A DNA stretch of 64,000 nt from Begonia masoniana (Eukaryota > Streptophyta > Magnoliopsida > Cucurbitales > Begoniaceae). Below, piece by piece: positions 50,275 through 61,447 of the stretch (position 1 is its first letter; each line of letters starts with the position of its first letter). The position numbers were made by a program, and so were the translations under genes. Where the stretch lies: assembly GCA_022432975.1 (NCBI GenBank), contig CM039502.1, positions 24,078,383-24,142,382 of the forward strand, given 5' to 3'. The notes below the pieces were generated by a model. It had not been told where the DNA came from, did no database searches, and saw only the letters and a list, made by a program, of their open reading frames with translations.

Positions 50275-53200
50275 TTAGATGTACAGTTTACCCCTACTGA
50301 GCACGTATTTCGTGTTACCCTCTGGTGAGCGCATGCACTCTAACCAAGTGATGTTTGATAGTGTCGTGTTGGTAGGAAACAAGAATTTACCTGCTGATCT
50401 CATTATTATGGATATAATGGGATTTGATGTAATCTTAGATATGAATTGGTTGTTCAAGCATTATGCCACAATTGATTGTAGGACTGGGGTGGTTGGTTTT
50501 CAACCCTCTGGTGGTTTGAAGCATACCTTTCAAGCCTCGAAGAAGAGTAAGGGAATATCTGTTATGACTTCTATCAAAGCTAAACCCTCTTCATGCAGAG
50601 AGTATTTATGCTTTCTGGCCAGCGTTATAGACACACAGTTTGTAGGAAAAGCAAGTCCTCAAAATGTCTTAGTTGTCCAGGACTTTCCAGAAGTATTTTT
50701 AGATGACCTTCCTGGCTTGCCGCCAGATAGGGACATTGAGTTTGTTGTAGATGTTTACCCAGGCGCTGAGCCTGTATCTAAGAATCCCTATAGGTTAGCA
50801 CCTACGGAGCTTAAGGAATTGAAGAAACAGTTGGAGGAACTATTGGATAAAGGTTTATACGCCCAAACTTTTCCCTGTGGGGTGCACCAGTTCTTTTTGT
50901 TAAGAAGAATGATGAATCAATGCGTATGTGCGTTGATTATCGGGAATTGAATAAGTTAAATATCAAGAACAAGTATCCATTGCTAAGGATTGATGATTTG
51001 TTCGACCAGCTTAAGGGTGCACGTGTTTTCTCTAAGATTACTAATTGAAAGTCAAATCAGAAGATATTCCTAAGACTGCCTTTCGTACAAGGTATGGACA
51101 TTATGAGTTTTTGGTTATGTCCTTTGGATTGACAAATGCACCAGCAGCCTTCATGGATCTTATGAATAGAGTGTTTCATGAGTATTTGGACAAGGTTGTC
51201 ATAGTATTTATTTGATGATATACTAATCTATTCACGTACTAAGGAGGAGCATACAAGACATTTGAACCTGGTATTGGGAGTACTAAAGCAACATCAACTT
51301 TATGCTAAGTTTTCCAAGTGTGAGTTTTGGTTGGACAGAGTTCACTTTCTTGGTCATGTGATCTCGGGTGATGGAATATCTGTCGATCCAACCAAGGTTC
51401 AAGCAGTTAAGGAATGGCCACAACCGAAGAATGCCACTGATATTCGGAGTTTCCTTGGATTAGCAGGATATTACATGAAATTTATTGAAGGATTCTCGAA
51501 GATTGCAACACCCCTCACTCGGTTAATTAGGAAAAACATTAAGTATGCTTGGACAGAGGAATGTGAGAATAGTTTTCAGACCTTGAAACAAAAGTTGACC
51601 AATGCTCCAGTATTAACACTCCCTGTTAAAAATGGAAAGTTCAGTATTTATTGTGACGCCTCCAAGGTTGGACTCGGTTGTGTGTTAATGCAAGATGGGA
51701 AAGTAATAGCCTATGCTTCTAGACATTTGAAAACACACAAGAAGAATTACCCTACACACGACTTAGAATTAGCTGCAGTGGTTTTTGCACTAAAGATTTG
51801 AAGGCATTACCTGTATGGACAGTCTTGTGAGATATTTTCGGACCATAAAAGTCTGAAGTATATTTTTACACAGAAATAATTAAATATGAGGCAATGTAAA
51901 TGGTTAGAGTTTGTCAAGGACTTTGATTTTGAGATCAAATACCACCCCGACAAGGCGAATGTAGTAGCTGATGCTTTGAGTAGAGTGACAACTTTAGCCT
52001 CGGCCTTGGTTCTTAACATGCCGTTAGCCTTAGAGTCTGAATTCCAAAGATTTAACTTAGAGGCTGTGTCCAGTGTGTCAACTATGCTTTCAGCCATATC
52101 TTTGAAGCCTACACTGTTGGATAGGATAAAGGAAGCTCAGACAAATGATGCGGAGTGCAACAAGTACAAATCTAGCATAGGGTCTGCTGGTAAATCGGAT
52201 TTCAACTGTTCGGATGATGGAGTCCTTAAGTTTAGGAATAGATGGTTTGTTCCTGCCAATATAGAACTTCAGAATGAGATTCTTTCAGAGGCACATTCTT
52301 CTAGACTCTCCGTCCATCCTGGAAGTACAAAAATGTATAGAGACCTTAAACAATACTATTGGTGGCCAAATATGAAAAGAAGTATGGCAAAGTACGTAGG
52401 ATTGTGTTTAGTTTGTCAACAAGTTAAAGCTGAACATCAGAGGCCTGCAGGAGCATTGCAACCATTACCAGTTCTCGAATGAAAATAAGAGCAAATAACG
52501 ATGGACTTTGTTGTGGGATTGCCTAGGACAGCAAAGGGACATGATGCAATCTAGGTAATAGTTGACCGATTAACAAATCTGCCCACTTTCTACCTATGAG
52601 GATGACATACTCGATGGATCAGCTTGCTGAGTTATATGTGCAAGAGATTGTTAAATTGCATGAAGTTCCAAGCACTATAGTTTCAGACCGAGACTCTAGG
52701 TTTACATCTAAGTTCTGGAAGAGTTTACACAAGGCTATGGGTACGCAGCTTAATTTTAGTACAGCTTTTCACCCTCAAACAGATGGACAATCCGAGAGAA
52801 CTATTCAGACCTTAGAAGATATGTTTCGTGCATGCATATTAGATTTTCAAGGATCTTGGAGTAAATATTTATCATTGGTGGAGTTTTCTTATAATAACAG
52901 TTTCAGACAACTATTGGTATGGCACCGTTTGAAGTATTGTATGGGCGAAAATGCAGATCTCCTTTGTATTAGGATGAAGTTAGTGAAGCACAGTTGCTTG
53001 GTCCTAAAATTGTGCAACAAACAGTTGAGAAGATTGCTCTCATCTGACAGAGAATCTTGACAGCTCAGAGCCGACAGAAAAGTTATGCTGACTGCAAGCA
53101 TAGAGAATTGGAATTCGAACTAGGTGATGAAGTTTTTCTTAAGGTATCACCATTCAAAGGAGTTGTAAGATTTGGAAAGAGAAGCAAGTTGAATCCCAGA

Positions 53201-53579
53201 TTTATTGGACCTTTTCCAATCTTGAAGAGAATTGGGAAAATCGCATATCAGTTAGAGTTATCAACCTCTATGGAAGGGATTCACAATGTGTTCCATGTCT
53301 CTATGCTGAAGAAGTGCCTGAAGGATCCTATCTCAAGTGGTGGAACTAGCAGAGTATTGAAGTTCATCCCACTCTTACTTATGAGGAGAAACCAGTAAGG
53401 ATCCTAGACTATGCTGTAAAGGTGTTGCGCAACAAAGAAGTCCCACTGGTGAAAGTCTTATGGCATAACCAGAATATAGAGGAGACAACCTAGGAGCGCC
53501 AGCAGAATATGATGGACCAATATCTAGAATTATTCAGGTAACGAATTTTGAGGACAAAATTCTTTTAAAGAGGGTAGAT
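50275..53579 (+). pseudogene. pol of the Tekay-type element, copy B, through to the chromodomain
   Basis: Same order as copy A but continuing to the 3' end. RT is damaged by a one-base loss near 50858 and a ~19-base deletion near 51040; a stop also falls just before the Asp-Asp pair, and RNase H has stops near 51801 and 51880. Integrase zinc finger at about 52270-52440, integrase core at 52596-52900 (VSDRDSRFTSKFW, TAFHPQTDGQSER), and the C-terminal GPFPILKRIGKIAYQLEL segment at 53057-53398. The Tekay-type chromodomain (KPVRILDYAVKVLRNKEVPL) lies at about 53380-53540 with a Trp-to-stop change. In chromoviruses this last domain binds modified histones and steers integration. Several stops are TGG-to-TAG/TGA. 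Confidence 0.88.
53563..53579 (+). promoter_or_regulatory. Polypurine tract
   Basis: TTTTAAAGAGGGTAGAT ends directly at the TGTAACAACCGG start of the 3' LTR. Purine-rich runs at this place prime plus-strand DNA synthesis in LTR retrotransposons. Confidence 0.7.
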
Positions 53580-55879
53580 TGTAACAACCGGTTTCATTGA
53601 TCCAATTTACTTAACCAACTTGTAGTGTACGTTTTATGGATATAATTGGGAGAATTAGTGATTAGGTTAATAAATGACTAAGTAATGGCATAATGGTAAA
53701 TAGAGAATTATAGTGATAACCTATTTAAGGAAAGAGGTTTTGTGATTAATGCACTGTAGCCGCCACTATTTTCCATACTCTCTCTCTCTGTGTATTCAGC
53801 TCAAGCTCAGCAGAGATCTCCAGGTGATTTCCTCTCCGATTTTTCTCCAAACTAGGTGAGTCTACTTCGATTTCGTGTTACATTGTAACTAGTGATGGTA
53901 GAGAGGAGTATAGATGTGAGCTTTGGTGAATGCTGTAGGTAGGAGTTAGTTTCGGTTTTGTGGTGAATCGGGAATGCACGATTATTAGAGTTCCAAGTTA
54001 GCTACCTTAGGTTTCCGAATGGTTTAGAATGAGGTATAGTGAAGATTGAATTAATGATCTGTTTATGATTTTAGGTGAGCAAACTACCGAAGTATCTTAC
54101 AACCCAACAATCCCCAGGAGACCAAGTAAGTGGAAGTATGCATGTGCCTTCGGGCCTACATCACAAAACAGTAGGATTATGTATGTTGAATTTGTCCGTA
54201 ATGTCATGCATCATATTTTGAAAGAATACGAAAATGAATTTACATATATTGGCATAGTAAGAAATGAACAGATTGCAACAGATAAACTATTAAAGGGAAC
54301 TAATCCGCCCCTTAACTTATGAAGGGATTTATAACTTTGGGAAAATTGATCCGCTTCCCAATGGAATTTAGGATCAGATCAGCTGTTAAGGTGTAATTCC
54401 CTAGATTTAATTATTATTTAGTTATTTATTGGGTTAATTATTTATTCTTGGGAGTTAGACCGAGGGTGAGGTGAAAGTCAGTTATATAAATTTAACGGTC
54501 GAAGAACGTGATTTAATAGAATTTTTGGGAGGACAAAATGGTAATGCTAAATGTTATTATTATTATTATTATTTATTTATTTTTTGTTTTAAAAGAAAAT
54601 GGTAATTTCTTTTAAAACAACTGAATGGCTTCGAGCCATTCAGTTGTTCTTTGCGAGCGGAGAACGGAGCCGAGAAGGGGAGGGAGCTCAGGCGAAGATC
54701 GACGGAGCAAAACGCCAGAGATTTCGACGCTTTCCGATCAGGCAACGACAACGACTTCAGGGAAGACATTTTCTGCTGCCTCCGCGCGCCAAAACCGACT
54801 GGTAAGCTCGGTTCTCTTTCCCTGTTTTCGTTCTGTTTGAGGCCGAGAATGAAGAGCTAGCTTGGGCTCCGACCACCGGCCATTTTTGGCTAGTCTCGGC
54901 ACCAAATGGCTGGGCTTGGACTGGCGTGAATGGTCGGGCAAGGGAGAGTGCCGATTGGGGCTGAAAACTGAGAACTCCCAATGTGTGGGGTTCGGGTTCT
55001 CTAGGTTAAGCCCTGGAATTCCATTTAAATTGTGCTAATTGGGTGTGAGAGGGATTGATTGGTGAGGAATTGGTGGAATTAAATTGAATTGAAGATTTTT
55101 AGGACAATTAGGGTAAAAGTCTAGTTCTGTTTTTAGAGGATCTGACCTGGCTCTAGTTATTCGTTTTAAAATTCCTTTTAGTATGTTAAAATAGGTGGTA
55201 TGGGGAGCGTCTAGCCGCTGAAATTGAGTCATTCCGATAAGCGTAGCAAAAGTTATGTAAATTCAAAGTTTAGGTGGAATTCGGGTTCCCGAGTGGGGAA
55301 CCCTCAATTTGTGTTGTGTCAAATCTAAATTGATCTGAATGAGCTTAATTGACAATGTGATTGGTGAAATGGGATTGAAAGTTAAATTTGGACGTGTTAG
55401 CATAATAGACCCGAGTCGATTGTTCAGATTTTGGACTGGTTACGGCCTTTCGTTTAGGGTTCTCTTTCTCGCAAGTTAAACTAGGTTATTAGAGGAGTAC
55501 GTGGTCTCTGGAATCGTTCGATTCCAATAACCGACGTGAAAGTTATGCACGTCCAAAGTTTCGGGTCGGTTTTTAACTAGATCGAGTTAGTGACCAGTTT
55601 AGTTAGATGTGACTTGGGTTAAGTTAGAAATGTTAGTTTTAGAATGAATTGGCAAGTTTAAGCCTAGGTGCTAACAAGGATTTTGAATTTTGTGCTAGGT
55701 GAAGCCGTAGGTGACGCGACGTGCCAAACCAAGCGAGCTAGGACGCCAGGTAAGTAGTAGTGTGGTTGAGAATGTTTGAGAGTCGCCCAAAAGGGCCTAC
55801 ACCACAGTTGTTTGCATGTTGTGAGTCGTGTGTATGTCGTGAGTAGTCGGTAGGTGATGTGGATGTGAAGTCGTCGTTG

Positions 55880-57560
55880 GTTGGTCATGGTATGCAGGTT
55901 ATGAGTCGTAGGTACGTGTGTGAGGGTTGTAGGATAGTCGTACGTACGTGGTGAGTTTTGAGAGGGTTGTAGGATAGTTATACGTACGTGTTGAGTCTTG
56001 AGAGGGTTGTAGGATAGTTGTACGTACGTGTTGAGTCTTGTGAGGATGGTAGGATAACTGTACGTACGTGGTGAGGTCGTGTGTCAGTCGTGTGTAGGAG
56101 GTGAGTCTTGTGAGGTCGTGGGTTAGTTTTGCGTAGGTGGGTGAGTCAGTCGTGCGTAGGAGTTGAGTCTGATGAGGTCGTGAGTCAGTCGTGTGTAGGA
56201 GGTGAGTCTGGGGAGGTCATGGGTTAGTTTTGCGTAGGTGAGTGAGTCAGTCGTGTGTAGGAGGTGAGTCTGGTGAAGTCATGTGTAGGAGGTGAGTCTG
56301 GGGAGGTCGAGGGTTAGTTTTGCGTAGGTGAGTGAGTCAGTCGTGTGTAGGAGGTGAGTCTGGTGAAGTCGTGTGTAGGAGGTGAGTCTTGTGAGGTCGT
56401 GGGTTAGTTTTGCGTAGGTGGGTGAGTCAGTCGTGCGTAGGAGTTGAGTCTGGTGAGGTCGTGAGTCAGTCGTGTGTAGGAGGTGAGTCTGGGGAGGTCG
56501 TGGGTTAGTTTTTCGTAGGTGAGTGAGTCAGACGTGTGTAGGAGGTGAGTCTGGTACTGGTGAAGTCGTGTGTAGAGGTGAGTCTGGTGAAGTCGTGTGT
56601 AGGAGGTGAGTCTTGTGAGGTCGTGGGTTAGTTTTGCGTAGGTGGGTGAGTCAGTCGTGTGTAGGAGGTGAGTCTTGTGAGGTCGTGGGTTAGTTTTGCG
56701 TAGGTGGGTGAGTCAGTCGTGTGTAGGAGGTGAGTCTGGTGAGGTCGTGAGTCAGTCGTGTGTAGGAGGTGAGTCTGGTGAAGTCGTGTGTAGGAGGTGA
56801 GTCTTGTGAGGTCGTGGGTTAGTTTTGCGTAGGTGGGTGAGTCAGTCGTGTGTAGGAGGTGAGTCTTGTGAGGTCGTGGGTTAGTTTTGCGTAGGTGGGT
56901 GAGTCAGTCGTGTGTAGGAGGTGAGTCTTGTGAGGTCGTGGGTTAGTTTTGCGTAGGTGGGTGAGTCAGTCGTGTGTAGGAGGTGAGTCTGGTGAGGTCG
57001 TGAGTCAGTCGTGTGTAGGAGGTGAGTCTGGTGAAGTCGTGTGTAGGAGGTGAGTCAGGTCGTGGGTTAGTTTTGCGTAGGTGAGTGAGCCAGTCGTGCG
57101 TAGGAGGTGAGTCTGGTGAGGTCGTGTGTAGGAGGTGAGTCTGGTGAAGTCGTGTGTAGGAGGTGAGTCTTGTGAGGTCGTGGGTTAGTTTTACGTAGGT
57201 GGGTGAGTCAGTCGTGTGTAGGTGGTGAGCCCGGTGAGATCGCGGATCAGCTGTGCGTAGGTGGGCGAGTTAGTTGTGCATAGGTGGTGAGTCTGGTAAG
57301 GTTGTGGGTCAATCGTGCGTGGGATAGCTGTACGTACGTGGTGGGCCTTGTGAGGGTTCTAGGACAGTTTCACATATGTGGCAAGCCTTGTGCAGGTGGT
57401 GGGTCAGTTGTGAGTAGGTGGTGAGTTCTGTGTAGGTTGTGGGCTAGTTGTGGGTATGTTGTGAGTCCTGTGCAGGCGGCGGGCCAGTTTTGTGCAGGTT
57501 GTGAGTTTTGTACAGGTTATGAGTTAGTGGTACGTACGTTATGAGTCTTGTGATGGTTAT
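55880..57560 (+). repeat. G-rich minisatellite of about 1.7 kb
   Basis: Dozens of short units such as GTGTGTAGGAGGTGAGTCTG and 'gaggtcgtgggttagttttg', arranged in a higher-order repeat of about 85-90 bp in the middle. More degenerate at both edges, where TACGTACGT words appear. It sits in intron 2 of the LTR leader. Confidence 0.9.
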
Positions 57561-57734
57561 GGATTGTAGGCACGTTTGTGATGTGATGCATATGTGGAGT
57601 TGTAGCTAGGTCATTGTGATGCATATGTGGAGTCGTATTTAGTTGATTATAGTTAGCATGCATCATGTTTTAAGAGTCACGCAGAATGTTTTGAGCATGT
57701 TTTTAACCACGGAGGGAGAGTAGAGAATGTGAGC

Positions 57735-58345
57735 TTATGGTGTGGACAGGAGACAGGGGCTAGGGTGTGACTGTGGGCCCCATTTCCGGGATGAGCTGGG
57801 ACGGTGGCGACGTGCTGATGGCAGCGCGGTGTATCGACCGACTGTCTCGGGCGGTTGCACTTCGAGTCGAGATAGGGGCTGGGGTGTGACTGTGGGCCCC
57901 GTTTCCGGGATGAGCTGGGACGGTGGCGACGTGCCGATGGCAGCGCGGTGTATCGACCGACTGTCTTCGGGCGGTTGCACTTCGAGTCGAGATAGGGGCT
58001 GAGGGTGAGACTGTGGGCCCCGTTTCCTAGGATGAGCTGGGACGGTGGCGACGTGCCGATGACAGCGCGGTGTATCGACTGACTGTCTTGGGCGGTTGCA
58101 CTTCGAGTCGGGACAGTGGCTGAAATGTAACTTGTGGGCCCCGCATCTAGGACGAGCTGGAGCGGTGGCGGCGTGCCGATGGCAGCGCGGTGTATCAATC
58201 GACTGTCTCGGGCGGTTACATTTCGAGTCGGGACAGGGAGGTTTTGGGTGTGACTTATGGACCCCGTTCCTGGAGGAACCGGGACGGCGGTGACGTGCCG
58301 GTAAACAGTGAGGTGTACGGACTGACTGTCCGGTGCGGTTACATT
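57735..58345 (+). repeat. ~120-bp GC-rich tandem repeat, five units
   Basis: Five copies of a ~118-120 bp unit containing 'gggatgagctgggacggtgg', 'ggcagcgcggtgtatcgac' and 'gggcggttgcacttcgagtc'. Divergence rises toward the 3' units. The long minus-strand frames over it are non-biological. Confidence 0.9.
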
Positions 58346-60573
58346 CCAAATCTCGGTTAGATGATGACAACGTGTGTAGAGACTTGCATGTGTTAGGATT
58401 GTATAATTAGTTTTCATGTTTCACGTTTATTTTTCAGCACTTTACTTGCTAAGCTTTGAGCTTACGGTGTGTTCTGTGGTGTAGGTACTGCTGAGTTGGT
58501 GGGTGCGTACCGAGAATCTGACTAGGAGTAGGTGGCAGTTGGTGGCGTGCGACCAGGGCCCCGGTTGATGACAGTGTTAGGGCGACCCGACCCAGGAAGA
58601 GCCGTAGCATGGTGTTGATGGGGAGTAGGATTTCTTTTTGTCTTTTGTGGGAGTATTTATATTTGTTGTATATAGTCATAGTTAAGGGTGATATGTCATC
58701 CTATACTGTGGACTTTCTTCATTTTGGTCGATAGCATTTTCGTCCTGTTAAGATGATTGTTTGGAGATTTCGTAGACTGAATTGTGGTGTAGGAGTATTC
58801 TGGATTGGTTGGAATTTGTTTTTGTTTGCAGGTACTTAGCATTTTGGAGGCGCCTTTTTCAGGCGTTACTCTGCTGAAATTTTCGGGGAGGACGCCGTGG
58901 TGCTTAATGGTTAGGATTAGGAAAAGTAGTTAGTCGTTTAGCTCAGAGTAGTCCCTACTTCGAGTGGGGAATAGAGGCGGGTTTTCGAGGTGTTACATAA
59001 GGGAACTAATCCGCCCCTTAATTTATGAAGAGGATGTATGACTTTGGAAAAATTGATCCAACTCCCAATGGAACCGAGGTATCAGATCAGTGAAAGAATG
59101 TAAATGCAACTAAGATGTGAAAGTAGAAACTGTATGCTTAGGATTTATGTTTCAGCATTTCATTTCGTCATTGCTTCACTTATTTAGCATTAGGCTAATA
59201 GATGAGTTTTGTGATGTAGGTGAAGAAGCCTCAGAATGTGTGTTCTCTGAGCATGTTGAGGACAAGGCTGGTTGGGAGAGCACTTCAATCACGGTTTGGT
59301 GTTCTGATGAGGCAGGTTTAACTATTGTCTATTTATGAAGTTTCATTGGTTAAGTGACTTGTGGAAGTATGCAGAGAGTTTTAATAACATTAATAGTTCT
59401 GATATTTTTAACAACTTTATGGTTTTCTTGTTCTGAGCATGAAAAACATGATTTGGTTTAGAAGTAGTTGCTTTGTTGGATATTTTTAGAAAGTTGGGGA
59501 TTTATGTTGTTTTGAATGATTTTTAGTAAAATGTTCAAGCACTTTTGGTAGTCAGAGTTTTCTTTGTTTACAGTGAAAATAGTTATTATGCTGTTATGTT
59601 GAGTGTTTTGTCCATCGGTGGATGTAGTCCACCGGTGGATGTAGTCCACCGGTGGATGTTGAGTGTTTGTCTATCGGTGGTTGTAGTCCACCGGTGGATG
59701 TTGAGAGTTTGTCTATCGGTGGATGTAGTCCACCGATGGATGTTGAGTGTTTGTCGTTTTGTGACCGGTGGATGTGAGCGTAGGAGTGAGTATTAGATTT
59801 TTGTCGTTTGTGACCAGTGGATGTATACGTAGGAGTGAGTATTAGATTTTTTTCGTTTGTGACCGGTGGATGTGTGCGTAGGAGTGAGTATTAGATTTTT
59901 TTCATTTTGTGACCGGTGGATATAAGCGTAGGAGTGAGTATTAGATTTTTGTCGTTTGTGACCGGTGGATGTGTGCGTAGGAGTGAGTATTAGATTTTTC
60001 TCATTTTGTGACCGGTGGATGTGAGCGTAGGAGTGAGTATTAGATTTTTGTCGTTTGTAATCGGTGGATGTTGAGGGTTACTGTCGTTCGAAGGATTCGA
60101 TCGGTGGACGTGAGCGGTGGCTGTGGGTAGTCGAACATGTCGCGCGACTGACAGCTGTTTAGCGGTAGATGCCTTCTATTTCCACCTCTACCGCTGTGAC
60201 TATTTTATTTCTGCTTCTACCGCTGACACTGTTTAGCGGTGGATGCCCTTTTTTTTTGTTTCTATTTCTATCGCTGGAACTGTTCAGCGGTGGACGTGTT
60301 TTATTTTGTTTTGTTTTCTTTCAACAAATTGTCTTTTAAATGTTGTTTATACAAATGAATTTCCGCTGCAAGTTTTAACGTTTATAAAGGTCAAACTTTG
60401 ACTATTGAGCGAAAATTTGAAATTTTCTCAGAATGTCACAGTATGGTTCAGATTTATGAGTAACGAACCAGATTTATATAATTCGGGGCGTTACAAATTT
60501 AGTGATTTGATTGGTTGGTTAAATAGGTTAAAGTTGGTTAGCCAAGGGCATTTTAGTAATTGTGATGCAGTGT

Positions 60574-61447
60574 TATAAATGGAGGGTTTAATGAAGGTTT
60601 AGACGCCACTGTTTCTCATTTTCCTTTCTCGGCATTCAGCTCAGCTAAGCAGAGTTTCTCTCGGCGATTTTCTCTCCCATTTTCTTCAAGCTATGTGAGT
60701 TCTACTTTGATTTCTTGCTATATTGTAACTATTGATGTTAGAGGGGATTTTAAATGTGAGTTTTGAAATGCTGTAAATGAGAGTTAGTTCAGGTTTGGGG
60801 CAAATTAGGAATGCACAATGAAAAGAGCTTCCAAATTAGTTTTCTTAGATTTCTGGATGGTTAGAATGAAGTTTAGTGAAGATTTAATTAATGCTCGGTT
60901 TGTGGTTTTTGGTTTGAGCAAACTCCCGAGGTAGATTTCAACCAAGTTTTTCAGGAGACCAGGTAAGTAGAGTATGTGTGTGCCTTCGAGCCTACATCAC
61001 AAAACAGTAGGTTTATGCATGTTTGAATGTTTTCTATATGTCATGTATCATATTTTTGGAAAGAACACAAAAATAAATTTACATGTAATGACATGGTAAG
61101 GCATGAACAGATTGTAATAGATCAGCTGTTAAGGAAACTAATCCACCCCTTAATTGATGAAGAGGATGTATGACTTTGAGAAATTGATCCGCTTCCCAAT
61201 GGAATATAGGATCAGATCAGCTTTTAAGGGAACTAATCCGCCCTTTAATCGATGAAGAGAATGTATGACTTTGAGAAAATTGATCCAACTCCCAATGGAA
61301 CTAAGGGATCAGATCAGAGAAAGAATGTGAATGCAACTGAGACGTGAAAGTTTAAACTGCATGACTAGGATTTATGTTTCAGCATATCATTTCATTATTG
61401 CTCTACTTATTTAGCATTAGGCTAATAGATGAGTTTTGTGATGTAGG
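60574..61447 (+). other. Representative LTR leader: TATA, exons and structured intron 2
   Basis: Shown for the outer solo LTR because its intron 2 arms are intact. TATAAAT 60574-60580; leader exon to 60694 followed by GTGAGT; micro-exon ending GGAGACCAG at 60962; GTAAGT; then CCTACATCACAAAAC at 60991-61005. The hairpin TTAGC-ATTAG-GCTAA lies at about 61411-61425, and GTTTTGTGATGTAGG at 61433-61447, where AG at 61445-61446 is the predicted acceptor. The two arms are a perfect 15-bp complement 430 bases apart. The acceptor before the micro-exon is weak in this copy. Splicing is predicted only from sequence. Confidence 0.55.

Larger units (their letters stand above)
54392..58997 (+). mobile_element. 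4.6-kb solo LTR nested in the 3' LTR
   Basis: TGTAATTCCCTAG...GAGGTGTTACA with exact TAAGG duplications (54387-54391, 58998-59002). Its unusual length comes from two repeat arrays (55880-57560 and 57735-58345). Landmarks: donor after 54801, 51-nt micro-exon 55699-55749, GTAAGT, hairpin GCCC-AAAA-GGGC (55785-55796), CCTACACCACAG (55796-55807), and after 2.7 kb its exact complement CTGTGGTGTAGG (58474-58485) with the acceptor, preceded by hairpin TAAGC-TTTGA-GCTTA (58450-58464). ORFs inside, including the 246-residue one on the minus strand at 57677-58417, are repeat-derived. Confidence 0.9.
30938..60495 (+). mobile_element. Ty3/gypsy chromovirus, Tekay/Del clade, full span with nested insertions
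   Basis: 5' LTR 30938-33196, Met-tRNA primer site 33200-33210, gag, zinc knuckle, protease, RT, RNase H, integrase, chromodomain, purine tract, 3' LTR 53580-60495. Exact 5-bp target duplication AATTT at 30933-30937 and 60496-60500. LTRs of ~2.3 kb and the C-terminal 'KPVRILDYAVKVLRNKEVPL' chromodomain fit the Tekay (Del) clade. Four solo LTRs lie inside it, and part of protease LTR plus pol occurs twice around the N gap. Removing the insertions leaves a single ordinary element. The two LTRs differ by roughly 4% over their first 270 bases by eye, so it is not a fresh insertion. All genes are broken; it cannot move by itself. Confidence 0.9.
53580..60495 (+). repeat. 3' LTR of the Tekay-type element, split by a 4.6-kb solo LTR
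   Basis: TGTAACAACCGG at 53580 to GGGGCGTTACA at 60495; net about 2.3 kb. The insertion 54392-58997 falls in the 'CTGTTAAGGGAACTAATCC' module, whose intact form is seen in the 5' LTR at about 31737. Donor after 53855, 51-nt micro-exon 54075-54125, GTAAGT, CCTACATCACAAAAC at 54155-54169, and the exact complement GTTTTGTGATGTAGG at 59206-59220 with an intact AG acceptor. The CGGTGGATG minisatellite lies at about 59600-60080. Confidence 0.9.

Noticed and set aside
55880..57560. CRISPR-like array of short regular repeats
   Set aside because: Units are contiguous, degenerate and lack unique spacers; it is a minisatellite in a plant LTR.
57677..58417. 246-residue minus-strand ORF
   Set aside because: It lies exactly over a ~120-bp GC-rich tandem repeat inside a solo LTR, the peptide is the repeat itself, and another frame on the same strand is also open.
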